Of a DNA stretch of 64,000 bases, positions 26,845 to 37,626 are shown piece after piece. The position numbers and the translations under genes were made by a program. Each line of letters starts with the position of its first letter. The stretch's first letter is position 1. The notes beneath the pieces were generated by a model. The model was given only the letters and a program-made list of their open reading frames with translations, was not told where the DNA came from and made no database searches. Origin of the DNA: an uncultured Bacillaceae bacterium (GTDB lineage: Bacteria > Bacillota > Bacilli > Bacillales > Caldibacillaceae); assembly GCA_937951955.1 (NCBI GenBank), contig CALGAD010000108.1, positions 97,333 through 161,332 on the forward strand, written 5' to 3'.

Positions 26845-27615
26845 TTGATCGACATTGCTAAGTTGATTGAGGGGAAAACCAATTTAACAGAACTGGATAT
26901 TCAAATTTTAGAGTATATCGTTGCGCATATTGATGATGCCTTGCAAATGGGAGTTCGTGAAATCGCCAGGGAAAATTATACATCCCCAGCTACAGTCGTA
27001 CGGTTATCAAAAAAGCTCGGTTATAAAGGGTTTATTGATATGTGTTATGAGCTGAAGCCGCTAATCAAAAAGATAGAAACAGCTCAAAGAAATGCGCAGA
27101 ATGACTTTCACGAAACGAATAAAATTGATTTCTTCACATATCAAACAAAAGAAGATATTGATGCATTTATCCAAAATGTTTTATGTTTAGAAAATAAATT
27201 TATCTTTATTTATGCCACCGGTTTTTCGGCGATAGCCGCGGAATATATTCAAAAAAAATTATTAGTACTGGGAAAAAAATCAATTTTAGCTACAGCGACA
27301 GATTCGATCGGCGTCTTTGAAAGTAATTTAACGGATATTGGCGCACTCATAGTCATATCCAAATCCGGTGAAACGAAAAAGGTTGTTGAGAAATGTAAGA
27401 TTGCTGCGGAAAAAGGGATATATATCGTATCCTTTACGAAGGAAGCGGAAAATACAGTTGCGAAAATGTCCGATCTCAACATTAAAATCTACGATGATTA
27501 CAAATTGGATGATCGCAATATGTTACCGAATAATTTTTTCCCGCGCCTATTGACCGTCTTTGAATTTTTAATCAAACAATACTTCCAATTAAAAGTCGAT
27601 TCACCAACAAAATAA
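26845..27615 (+). CDS. RpiR/MurR-family sugar-phosphate regulator
   Basis: 256-aa transcription factor with an N-terminal helix-turn-helix (MGVREIARENYTSPATVVRLSKKLGYKGF, about residues 36-64) and a C-terminal SIS sugar-phosphate-binding domain (about 105-235; ATGFSAIAAEYIQKKL, SKSGETKKV). It probably controls the adjacent alpha-glucoside PTS operon in response to a phosphorylated sugar, like GlvR. The TTG at 26845 is favoured by GAGGGTGGA at 26832-26840; a GTG at 26836 overlaps that site. Confidence 0.88.
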   Translation: MIDIAKLIEGKTNLTELDIQILEYIVAHIDDALQMGVREIARENYTSPATVVRLSKKLGYKGFIDMCYELKPLIKKIETAQRNAQNDFHETNKIDFFTYQTKEDIDAFIQNVLCLENKFIFIYATGFSAIAAEYIQKKLLVLGKKSILATATDSIGVFESNLTDIGALIVISKSGETKKVVEKCKIAAEKGIYIVSFTKEAENTVAKMSDLNIKIYDDYKLDDRNMLPNNFFPRLLTVFEFLIKQYFQLKVDSPTK

Positions 27616-27627
27616 CGTAAAGTAATG

Positions 27628-27660
27628 AAACGTGTTTCAAAAAGTGAAACACGTTTTTAT
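27628..27660. terminator. Terminator of the RpiR gene, or operator dyad
   Basis: AAACGTGTTTCA (27628-27639) and TGAAACACGTTT (27645-27656) form a perfect 12-bp inverted repeat followed by TTATTAT. It can terminate the regulator mRNA; the same dyad overlaps the only promoter-like sequence before the PTS gene (TATTAT, 27658-27663) and could be an operator. Confidence 0.7.
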
Positions 27661-27687
27661 TATGCCAAATTCCATTTACAGGAAAAT

Positions 27688-27701
27688 GGTAAGGGTTTAC
27701 A
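27688..27701. promoter_or_regulatory. cre-like site before the alpha-glucoside PTS gene
   Basis: The reverse complement of this 14-mer, TGTAAACCCTTACC, matches the cre consensus TGWAARCGYTWNCW at 12 of 14 positions. It sits 9 nt before the PTS ribosome binding site, a position suited to CcpA roadblock repression. Confidence 0.45.
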
Positions 27702-27722
27702 CTGAACTTGGAGGTGCTAGAA

Positions 27723-30682
<2,960 letters not shown>

Positions 30683-30701
30683 GTAGAATAATTTAAGGAA
30701 C

Positions 30702-30746
30702 AAAGGCGAGAAAAGAGCGGATGATCATCTTTTTTCGCCTTTTTTA
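30702..30746 (+). terminator. Attenuator between glvA and the EIIA gene
   Basis: AAAGGCGA (30702-30709) pairs with TCGCCTTT (30735-30742); inner A/T pairs extend the stem, and TTTT follows. It sits inside the operon just before the EIIA ribosome binding site, so EIIA and the kinase would rely on read-through. Confidence 0.8.
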
Positions 30747-30762
30747 TCAAAGGAAAGGATGG

Positions 30763-31260
30763 ATGGCTAGTATGTTAAAAAAGTTGTTTATGAGAAAAAA
30801 AGAAGAAGTGATTATGGCGCCCATCACTGGCAAGGTGCTTCCATTAGAGAATGTGCCAGATGAGGTATTTAGTCAAAAACTCGTAGGCGATGGGCTGGCG
30901 ATTGAACCGGTGGAAGGTACGGTTGTTTCTCCTTTAGACGGAGAAGTGATTCAAGTGTTTCCGACAAAACATGCAATTGGTATTCGCGGTGATAATGGTT
31001 TAGAAGTCCTTATTCACATCGGTTTAGATACGGTGGAACTAAATGGGGAAGGTTTTGCGGCTCATGTTGAGCAGAATAGCAAGGTTCAAGCTGGAGATCC
31101 ATTAATTAGTTTTGAGTTGGAAAAAATAAAAAGCATGTCCTACAGCCCGATTTCACCGATTATTATTACGAACGGCGAAGTGGTCGAATCCATGACGAAA
31201 ACGGATCAGGAATTTGTTGAAAAAGGAAAGTCCGTCTTGATAAAAGTAAATAAGAAGTAA
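30763..31260 (+). CDS. PTS glucose-type EIIA component
   Basis: 165-aa soluble EIIA of the Crr family. The two active-site histidines are His70 (TKHAIG) and His85 (LIHIGLDTVELNGEGF), spaced 15 residues apart as in EIIA-Glc. It takes phosphate from HPr and should supply the EIICB encoded upstream, which lacks an EIIA domain. The ATG at 30763 follows AAAGGA by 8 nt; an ATG at 30772 is an alternative. A terminator-like hairpin separates it from glvA. Confidence 0.9.
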   Translation: MASMLKKLFMRKKEEVIMAPITGKVLPLENVPDEVFSQKLVGDGLAIEPVEGTVVSPLDGEVIQVFPTKHAIGIRGDNGLEVLIHIGLDTVELNGEGFAAHVEQNSKVQAGDPLISFELEKIKSMSYSPISPIIITNGEVVESMTKTDQEFVEKGKSVLIKVNKK

Positions 31261-31299
31261 AAGCGAAAACTTATTCAGGAATTTAAGGTAGGTTTTAAG

Positions 31300-32772
31300 A
31301 TGGCAGAAGAGTTTGTTGTTGGCTTGGATTTAGGCACAACGAATGTGAAAGCAATTTTATTTACAACCTATGGTAAAGTCGTGTTTGCAGCAGAACAAAC
31401 GATTCAAACGTTCTATTCACAAGATCATGGCGCAACACAAAATCCAGAAGAAGTGGAGCAGGCAGCTAGACTGACTTTAAAAAAAGTCGTTCAAGAATGT
31501 AAAAAGATGCAAGGGAAAATTGTGGCGGTCGGTTTTTCCGCAGCGATGCATACTCTGCTGTTCGTCGATGCCAGGCTCAGGCCATTAGCAAATATGCTTA
31601 TTTGGTCAGATGGAAGAAGTCAAGAGCAGGTGAAAGAGCTTCTTGCAAAGCACGGACATGCAATATATGAAAGAACAGGTACCCCCATTCACCCGATGAA
31701 TCCTCTCGTTAAACTCGACTGGCTGAAACGGATCGGTGCAGTTGCTTATAAAGATGCTCATTTTGTTATGACAATGAAAGATTATCTTGTAGCCAAATGG
31801 TTTGGCGTCCGATACATTGACTATTCCATGGCCTCGTCCATGGGCCTGTTCAATATCCATACATATGATTGGGATGAGGAAGCACTCGTTTTGGCAGGGA
31901 TTGACCGCAAGCAACTATCCGAACTAGTTCCCCCTACTTATGTTTTACCTAAGATCAAGCTGGAAGTTGCTGAAGAACTCGGTATTCATGTCGACACACC
32001 CTTTGTTATCGGTTCAGCGGATGGTCAGTTAGCCAACCTCGGTAGCGGAGCGATTCATGAAGGGGAAGTGGCCATTACTGTCGGGACAAGTGGTGCCGTT
32101 CGCCAGTTTGTCTCTGACGTTTCCCTGAGTAGCGATCAAAGCACATTTTGTTATGCCTTTACTAAGAAAAAGAAAATTATCGGCGGTCCGACGAATAATG
32201 GCGGTGTCGTCCTCCAATGGTTAAAAGATGTTTTAGGATTTCAGGACAGTTTTGAGCAATTTCTACAACTTGCGGATTCCGTACCGGTTGGCGCGGAAGG
32301 AATTTTATTTTTACCTTATGTAAACGGGGAAAGAGCTCCTTTGTGGAATCAACATGCAAAGGGCACATTTTTCGGATTGAACATTACCCACAAAAAGGAA
32401 CAGATCGTTCGCGCTGCATTAGAGGGGATCACCTTCAATTTGTTCCAAATTGCAAGTGAGCTGCAAAAACAAGGCTCAAATCATGAAAAGATCTATGTGA
32501 GTGGCGGCCTCGCCCGTTCAACAATTTGGCTAAAAATGCTGGCTGATATTTTTGGCAAAGAAATTTACCGTACAGGAACACCGCAAACGTCGGCCTGGGG
32601 AGCGGCATGGACCGCTCTTGTTGCGATTGAAAAAGTATCCCGGTTTGAGGAAATCAAAAATTATCAAAAGGTGCAGGAGATCATTGCACCGGATCATAAT
32701 AACCACGCTCTGTATATGGAACGATACGAATTATTTAAAAGAGTAGGTAATGATTTAAAGAAATATTATTAA
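31300..32772 (+). CDS. FGGY-family carbohydrate kinase, gluconokinase-like
   Basis: 490-aa sugar or sugar-acid kinase. N-terminal LDLGTTNVKAILF (phosphate 1 motif), the FGGY gluconokinase segments RTGTPIHPMNPL, GTSGAVRQF, GGPTNNGGVVLQW and ERAPLWN, and the adenosine-binding VSGGLARS are all present. Resemblance to B. subtilis GntK is strong. Being last in an alpha-glucoside operon, it may phosphorylate the aglycone released by GH4; gluconate from maltobionate would fit. The real substrate is not established. RBS AAGGTAGG. Confidence 0.85.
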   Translation: MAEEFVVGLDLGTTNVKAILFTTYGKVVFAAEQTIQTFYSQDHGATQNPEEVEQAARLTLKKVVQECKKMQGKIVAVGFSAAMHTLLFVDARLRPLANMLIWSDGRSQEQVKELLAKHGHAIYERTGTPIHPMNPLVKLDWLKRIGAVAYKDAHFVMTMKDYLVAKWFGVRYIDYSMASSMGLFNIHTYDWDEEALVLAGIDRKQLSELVPPTYVLPKIKLEVAEELGIHVDTPFVIGSADGQLANLGSGAIHEGEVAITVGTSGAVRQFVSDVSLSSDQSTFCYAFTKKKKIIGGPTNNGGVVLQWLKDVLGFQDSFEQFLQLADSVPVGAEGILFLPYVNGERAPLWNQHAKGTFFGLNITHKKEQIVRAALEGITFNLFQIASELQKQGSNHEKIYVSGGLARSTIWLKMLADIFGKEIYRTGTPQTSAWGAAWTALVAIEKVSRFEEIKNYQKVQEIIAPDHNNHALYMERYELFKRVGNDLKKYY

Positions 32773-32801
32773 AAAAGCAGTAGCTAACATTACCTTTTAT
32801 T

Positions 32802-32834
32802 AACTGTATCTCGAATGGGATGCAGTTTTTTTAT
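32802..32834 (+). terminator. Terminator of the alpha-glucoside operon
   Basis: AACTGTATCTC (32802-32812) pairs with GGGATGCAGTT (32817-32827) with two G-T pairs around a 4-nt loop, followed by a run of T. Confidence 0.88.
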
Positions 32835-32927
32835 TTACTGCGACAAATATTATTTTGAATTGTTCATAAGTACGGAAAGAATTGTTTTCCAGTGGAGCGG
32901 GGATAAACAAGAAGTGTGGTTGAAATC

Positions 32928-33101
32928 CTGAAAGAGAAGGAGTTTTTCGCGAAACAAAGAGACGAATTTACGAGACAGAAAGAAAAAACCGCGAAAGATT
33001 GATAGTCAAGCGCGAAAGGGAGCCGTCAATTCGCGAGAACTTCTCTATTGTTTACGAAACAAGTACAGAAATTCGCGAAAGTATGGCAGATACTTCACAA
33101 C
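32928..33101 (+). repeat. 21-bp phased GCGAAA array (array 4)
   Basis: Nine units at 32928 (CTGAAA), 32949, 32970 (ACGAGA), 32991, 33012, 33033 (GCGAGA), 33054 (ACGAAA), 33075 and 33096 (CACAAC), each exactly 21 bp apart, total 174 bp. It ends 30 bp before the FNR-type box of the metal module. Confidence 0.9.
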
Positions 33102-33130
33102 TAAAAACCAATTTTAAAAATATATCGTTC

Positions 33131-33172
33131 TTGATGGGCATCAATTTTTTTAAAACCATTCCTTGGTACGAT
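33131..33172 (+). promoter_or_regulatory. FNR-type box and -10 of the metal module
   Basis: TTGATGGGCATCAA (33131-33144) matches the palindrome TTGAT-N4-ATCAA perfectly. TACGAT (33167-33172) keeps the key -12 T, -11 A and -7 T. If transcription starts at 33179, the box is centred at -41.5, the standard class II activator position. Confidence 0.8.
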
Positions 33173-33216
33173 AAAAGCAACAAAGAGAAGAACAAATCAA
33201 GAAAGAGGGATGCAAG

Positions 33217-33522
33217 ATGAAAGAACAATTATCATTCCAGGAAGTCACAGAACGTCATTTAAAAACATTGGAACAATACGTACCGGTCGTCGATCGGGTT
33301 CATGGCGGGAACCATCCCGAATTCCATGAGGTACGTGCGGTGTTTCAAACAATCCATAAGAAAATAAAAGCAGCCGGTTCAGGCAAACCGGTATTAGATG
33401 AGGAATTTGCCCGTTTACGGGAAATTACCAACAACTATACGACCCCGGGTGATGTATGCGAAACGTATGCGGCCGTATATCAGATGCTGTCTGAATTCGA
33501 TCAAGCGTATCATGCGAAGTAA
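33217..33522 (+). CDS. Conserved small protein of unknown function ahead of a P-type ATPase
   Basis: 101-aa soluble, charged protein with no signal peptide. Notable segments are VHGGNHPEFHEVRAVF (about 28-43) and FARLREITNNYTTPGDVCETYAAVY (about 64-88). The clustered His and Glu residues resemble metal-binding helices such as those of di-iron or hemerythrin-like proteins, but this is only a resemblance. GAGGGATG precedes the ATG. It is first in a unit controlled by an FNR-type box, 91 nt before the ATPase, so a role in metal delivery or sensing is inferred. Confidence 0.8.
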   Translation: MKEQLSFQEVTERHLKTLEQYVPVVDRVHGGNHPEFHEVRAVFQTIHKKIKAAGSGKPVLDEEFARLREITNNYTTPGDVCETYAAVYQMLSEFDQAYHAK

Positions 33523-33613
33523 ACATGCGAAAACGAGTCAGGAAAATTTTTTCTGGACTCATCCATTCAAACGGGTTCACAAACAAAATACGACAATAAG
33601 CAGGCGAGGAAAG

Positions 33614-35464
33614 ATGCAGAGATTCATATTCAGTAAGAAAAACCAAATTACATTGATCAGTGGCATTTTAATCGTTATCGCATTTATTAGTAAGTTTACC
33701 TTTAGTCAACCAGTCATATTTAACGCAGCGCTGATTATTGCTTCCATTTTAGGAGTGGCGCCGATTGCCCTTCAAGCGTATCAAGCGTTAAAAGTGAAAG
33801 TCGTCAGTATCGATGTATTAGTCACGATCGCTGTTATCGGGGCATTTCTCATACAAAACTATGAAGAATCCGCCATTGTCACATTTTTATTCTTATTTGG
33901 TGCCTATCTGGAACAGCGGACATTGAACCAAACCCGTTCAGCGATTAAAGAACTCACAGAAATGGCACCGGAGAGCGCATTGAAACAGATGGAAAATGGT
34001 GAATTTAAAGAGGTAGATGTCGAAGAAGTGGATGAAGGCGATATTTTACTCGTAAAAACAGGGGCCAAAGTTCCTGTGGACGGTACCGTCATTTCAGGTG
34101 AAGGGTATATTAACGAAGCAAGCATTACCGGAGAGTCGGTTCCGGTCAATAAAACGGTCGCTTCCAAAGTGTTTGCGGGGACGATTTTAGAAAATGGTAC
34201 AATCCAGATTGTTGCCGATCGGGTGGGCGAAGATACAACCTTCGGAAAAATCATCGAATTAGTCGAAGAAGCACAAGATTCCAAATCAGAAGCGGAGCGG
34301 TTTATCGATAAGTTCTCGAAATACTATACCCCAGCTGTATTAGTTCTTTCCGCTATCGTATGGTTCATCACTCGCGATATCGAGCTGGCAATCACGATTC
34401 TCGTTCTCGGCTGTCCAGGGGCATTGGTGATTGGTGTTCCGGTTTCCAATGTCGCTGGCATCGGGAATGGTGCCCGCAACGGTGTCCTCTTAAAAGGTAG
34501 TGAAGTGATTCAAGACTTCAGTAAAGTCGATACCGTCATCTTTGATAAAACCGGTACATTAACGATCGGCAATCCGGAAGTCGCCGATATTGAATTTTAC
34601 TCGGATAACAAAAATGAAGTATTGGCCTATCTTGCAAGTGTGGAAAAGGAGTCCGATCACCCCTTAGCCAGGGCCGTCGTCGATTATATCGGCGAGACGA
34701 CATATTTTACCGTTGAAAATACAGATGTCATAAAAGGTGGCGGCATTATTGCCAATGTAGCTGGTCACCGGATTGCGGTGGGCAATGTAGCCTTGATGGA
34801 GCGGGAAAATGTTCCGTTAAGTGAAAAGGTACGATCTGATATTGCTCGCTTTGAACAAAAGGGCAACTCCATTGTTTTAACGGCGGTCGATGGTGAATTA
34901 AAAGTACTTATGGGCATTCGCGACCAGATCCGCCCCGGTGTAAAGGCAGACTTACAAAAACTAAAACGCCTGGGCGTGAAAAATCTCGTTGTCCTTTCCG
35001 GCGATAACCAGGGTACCGTCGATTTAGTCGCCAGCGAATTGGGCTTGACCGAAGCCCATGGCCATATGTTGCCGGAAGATAAATCGGCATATATTGCAGA
35101 TTTACAGGAGAAAGGGCAAATCGTGGCCTTTGTCGGTGATGGTGTCAATGACAGTCCCTCCCTTGCTCTGGCCAATATCGGTATCGCGATGGGGAGCGGG
35201 ACCGATGTGGCGATCGAGACATCCGATGTCGTTTTGATGAATTCCGACTTTAGCCGCCTCCCCCATGCTGTCGGTCTTACGAAAGCAACGGCACATAACA
35301 TGTATCAAAATATGATCATCGCCGTTGGTGTAGTCTTAGTGCTTCTGGCCAGTGTTTTCCTGAGTGATTGGATGAACATGTCCATTGGAATGCTTGTCCA
35401 TGAAGCGAGTATCCTGGCGGTTATTTTAAACGGGATGCGCTTATTAAGATATAAATTACGATAG
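33614..35464 (+). CDS. Heavy-metal P-type ATPase with CPG motif
   Basis: 616-aa P1B-like pump. It has no N-terminal metal-binding domain; membrane helices begin almost at once. The actuator motif TGES is in EASITGESVPVNK, the phosphorylated Asp311 lies in DKTGTLT, and the P1B-specific HP dipeptide is in SDHPLARAV. The transmembrane metal motif is Cys267-Pro268-Gly269, not CPC, CPH, SPC or TPC. The last helices carry His596-Glu597 (HEASILAVILNG), recalling the HEGG motif of P1B-4 iron/cobalt/zinc pumps. The ATG at 33614 follows GAGGAAAG; an open frame extends upstream to 33398 without start signals. Metal identity is unknown. Confidence 0.9.
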   Translation: MQRFIFSKKNQITLISGILIVIAFISKFTFSQPVIFNAALIIASILGVAPIALQAYQALKVKVVSIDVLVTIAVIGAFLIQNYEESAIVTFLFLFGAYLEQRTLNQTRSAIKELTEMAPESALKQMENGEFKEVDVEEVDEGDILLVKTGAKVPVDGTVISGEGYINEASITGESVPVNKTVASKVFAGTILENGTIQIVADRVGEDTTFGKIIELVEEAQDSKSEAERFIDKFSKYYTPAVLVLSAIVWFITRDIELAITILVLGCPGALVIGVPVSNVAGIGNGARNGVLLKGSEVIQDFSKVDTVIFDKTGTLTIGNPEVADIEFYSDNKNEVLAYLASVEKESDHPLARAVVDYIGETTYFTVENTDVIKGGGIIANVAGHRIAVGNVALMERENVPLSEKVRSDIARFEQKGNSIVLTAVDGELKVLMGIRDQIRPGVKADLQKLKRLGVKNLVVLSGDNQGTVDLVASELGLTEAHGHMLPEDKSAYIADLQEKGQIVAFVGDGVNDSPSLALANIGIAMGSGTDVAIETSDVVLMNSDFSRLPHAVGLTKATAHNMYQNMIIAVGVVLVLLASVFLSDWMNMSIGMLVHEASILAVILNGMRLLRYKLR

Positions 35465-35467
35465 AAC

Positions 35468-35481
35468 TTGATCGAAATCAA
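35468..35481. promoter_or_regulatory. Second FNR-type box, before the HMA gene
   Basis: TTGATCGAAATCAA is a second perfect TTGAT-N4-ATCAA palindrome, 3 nt after the ATPase stop. A TAATCT hexamer (35504-35509) stands where a -10 would place the box at -41.5; it keeps the -12 T, -11 A and -7 T but is otherwise weak. Confidence 0.75.
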
Positions 35482-35564
35482 TTTAAAATGGCGAAACAAC
35501 TAGTAATCTAGAAGTAAGGTTAAAAGGCACCTGACTCAAGCAAACGAAAAAGGAGAGAGGAACC

Positions 35565-35798
35565 ATGAAAAAAGCAACGATTCAATTAGATACATTAACT
35601 TGCCCCTCCTGCATGCAAAAAATTGATCATGCAGTCAAATCCTTAGACGGGGTTGATAAAGACAGTGTCAAAGTATTATTTAATTCCAGCAAAGTCAAAC
35701 TAAACTTCGACGATGCAAAAACACCCGTCGAGGAAATTGAAAAGGCGATTACTTCCTTAGGTTATGAAGTGAAAAAATCGACCGTCAAAGAAATATAA
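35565..35798 (+). CDS. Stand-alone HMA-domain protein, CPSC type (copy 1)
   Basis: 77-aa single-domain protein with the beta-alpha-beta-beta-alpha-beta HMA fold pattern. The metal loop is TCPSC (Cys13, Cys16) in place of the GMTCxxC seen in copper chaperones. It would hand a thiophilic metal to, or take it from, the CPG ATPase, which lacks such a domain. Strong Shine-Dalgarno GGAGAGAGG. An FNR-type box lies about 85 bp upstream. A terminator separates it from copy 2. Confidence 0.88.
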   Translation: MKKATIQLDTLTCPSCMQKIDHAVKSLDGVDKDSVKVLFNSSKVKLNFDDAKTPVEEIEKAITSLGYEVKKSTVKEI

Positions 35799-35808
35799 TG
35801 TCAAAAGG

Positions 35809-35857
35809 AACAGATCCCCAAAAATTCTCTCATATAAGAAACGGGGATCTGTTTTTG
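35809..35857 (+). terminator. Terminator between the two HMA genes
   Basis: AACAGATCCCC (35809-35819) pairs exactly with GGGGATCTGTT (35843-35853), followed by TTTG. Confidence 0.88.
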
Positions 35858-35934
35858 TACACACGGTGGTAGCTAAGTGTATTGGACTCAATCATGCAAT
35901 CGGATCCTAAAATACGAAACAGGAGGCACCGCCA

Positions 35935-36159
35935 ATGAAAAAAGCCGTGCTACAAATCGAAACATTACAATGTCCATCTTGTCTGCAAAAAATTAAGGAA
36001 GCTTTGGAGAGCGAACCAGGTGTTGCAAAAACAAACGTCTTTTTCAATACGAATAAAGCTGTCGTTACATTCGATGAAAAGAAAACGACCCTCGCTCAAT
36101 TACAAACAGCCGTAGAAGATTTAGGTTACAAAGTCTTACATATGAAAACTGATAAATAG
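35935..36159 (+). CDS. Stand-alone HMA-domain protein, CPSC type (copy 2)
   Basis: 74-aa paralogue of the preceding gene with Cys13 and Cys16 in QCPSCLQKI. The first 20 residues align position by position with copy 1, but the rest has diverged, so the duplication is not recent. ATG start after AGGAGG. Because a terminator precedes it, it must have its own promoter in the 77-bp gap, where I see no FNR-type box. Likely a metal chaperone with a different partner or condition. Confidence 0.87.
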   Translation: MKKAVLQIETLQCPSCLQKIKEALESEPGVAKTNVFFNTNKAVVTFDEKKTTLAQLQTAVEDLGYKVLHMKTDK

Positions 36160-36417
36160 ATGCCTGATTCATAATGATGTGAATCGAAAACTTGCGATCC
36201 CGATATTTACTTGCAAAAAAACTCTATGCAATTTTTCTTTTCTACTTGGTTATGTGAATGAATAGCATTACTTATTCTACCGGATTTCATAGTTCTTGTT
36301 GCTCTAGCATTTATTCAAAATCTAGTTTTTTTGCAAGAATGGTATAAATTCTCCCCCTGCCACATAAGCATGTATTGTATCAGATTCCAGCATAATGTAT
36401 GGGGGAGGCGTTGTTCG

Positions 36418-37434
36418 TTGCAGAAATGGAAAGCAGTAGTTCTTGTCGTTTCCTTATTATTAATAGCCGTATTAATGATTCCCAGCCTGCTAGTTCTCCC
36501 GTTTACTGGTCAGGTCAGTGGCAAATTAAATGAGAGAACAAAAGAACAAGACTTATTAGTTCTATTAGAAGAGGCATCCGCCGTGGAAGTTTCTGTATAT
36601 CGTTCGGCAAAGGATGAAGTGGAACAAATTCCCCTCGAAAAATATGTCCTCGGCGTTGTTGCCTCAGAAATGCCGGTCGAATTTGAAGAAGAGGCGTTAA
36701 AAGCCCAGGCCCTATCAGCCCGTACCGAAATTGTTCGCCACCTTCTTTCCGATACGGAAATCGGTCTATTAAAAGGGGCGGATATCGGCGATTCTGAACA
36801 ATTTCAAGTGTTTAAAAATGAAGCGGAATTAAAGAAACAGTGGGGCCTGAACTATCAGAAAAATATTGAAAAAATTAGTCAAGCGGTTTACGCGACAAGA
36901 GGGCAAATCATCACGTATGAAAATAAGCCGATTACGGCCGCTTATTTTTCTACGAGTAACGGTTTTACGGAAAACTCGGAAGCGTACTGGACGACACCAT
37001 ATCCGTATTTAAAAAGTGTGGAAAGTCCCTGGGATATCGAATCGCCCAAATTCCAACATCAAGTGGCGATTCCGGTGGAAGAGTTTGAAGAAAAACTCGG
37101 TGTTCAGCTTAAGGATGGTCAAGTAGGGGAGATTGTCGCAAGAACACCGGGGAACCGCGTAGCCAAAGTGAAAATCGGGGATAAAGAATGGACGGGACGG
37201 GAAATTCGCGATATGTTCGGATTGCGCTCAGCAGACTTTACATGGGAGCGTGCTGGCGATGAAATCATCATCACAACGAAAGGATATGGCCACGGGATCG
37301 GGATGAGCCAGTACGGTGCCAATGGCATGGCGAAGGAAGGAAAAACGTATGAAGAGATTATTAAATATTTTTATCAAGGTGTCGAAATTCAAGATGCCAG
37401 TCAGTTTTTAAATACCCAATTGGCAAAAGAATAA
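36418..37434 (+). CDS. spoIID: Stage II sporulation protein D (lytic transglycosylase)
   Basis: Mother-cell membrane enzyme that cuts glycan strands during engulfment with SpoIIM and SpoIIP. The 338-aa protein has an N-terminal membrane anchor (about residues 5-27), the family motif LEKYVLGVVASEMPVEFEEEALKAQA with its catalytic glutamate, and the C-terminal GYGHGIGMSQYGANGMA. The TTG at 36418 is favoured by GGGGGAGG (36401-36408) at 9 nt; an ATG at 36331 lacks a ribosome binding site. It marks the return to the conserved backbone after the accessory region. Confidence 0.95.
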   Translation: MQKWKAVVLVVSLLLIAVLMIPSLLVLPFTGQVSGKLNERTKEQDLLVLLEEASAVEVSVYRSAKDEVEQIPLEKYVLGVVASEMPVEFEEEALKAQALSARTEIVRHLLSDTEIGLLKGADIGDSEQFQVFKNEAELKKQWGLNYQKNIEKISQAVYATRGQIITYENKPITAAYFSTSNGFTENSEAYWTTPYPYLKSVESPWDIESPKFQHQVAIPVEEFEEKLGVQLKDGQVGEIVARTPGNRVAKVKIGDKEWTGREIRDMFGLRSADFTWERAGDEIIITTKGYGHGIGMSQYGANGMAKEGKTYEEIIKYFYQGVEIQDASQFLNTQLAKE

Positions 37435-37454
37435 GTAGATAACCTTCTATAAAT

Positions 37455-37490
37455 ATCCGTTTCAGTACTTGATACTGGAGCGGATTTTTT
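37455..37490 (+). terminator. Terminator of spoIID
   Basis: ATCCGTTTCAGTA (37455-37467) pairs with TACTGGAGCGGAT (37473-37485) with two G-T pairs; a T-run follows. Confidence 0.9.
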
Positions 37491-37626
37491 ATGATTATGA
37501 ATAGAAAATTATTCCTCGTTAGATATAACGATAAGTTTTGAGAACTTTGTCGCTGTTTGACTGAAAAATAGTATGTGATATATTTATATATTGTGTGACA
37601 AATTTAACAAGGAAGGTGTTTACTGA

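Noticed and set aside
32999..33220. 73-aa ORF before the metal module
   Set aside because: It mostly covers array 4 and the FNR-type promoter region; the start lacks a Shine-Dalgarno.
33398..33613. N-terminal extension of the P-type ATPase
   Set aside because: The frame is open but overlaps the upstream 101-aa gene out of frame and encodes no metal-binding domain; the ATG at 33614 has a good ribosome binding site.
36369..36398. Sigma-E promoter of spoIID
   Set aside because: GTATT and CATAATGT are at a plausible spacing, but the predicted start would fall within the ribosome binding site.
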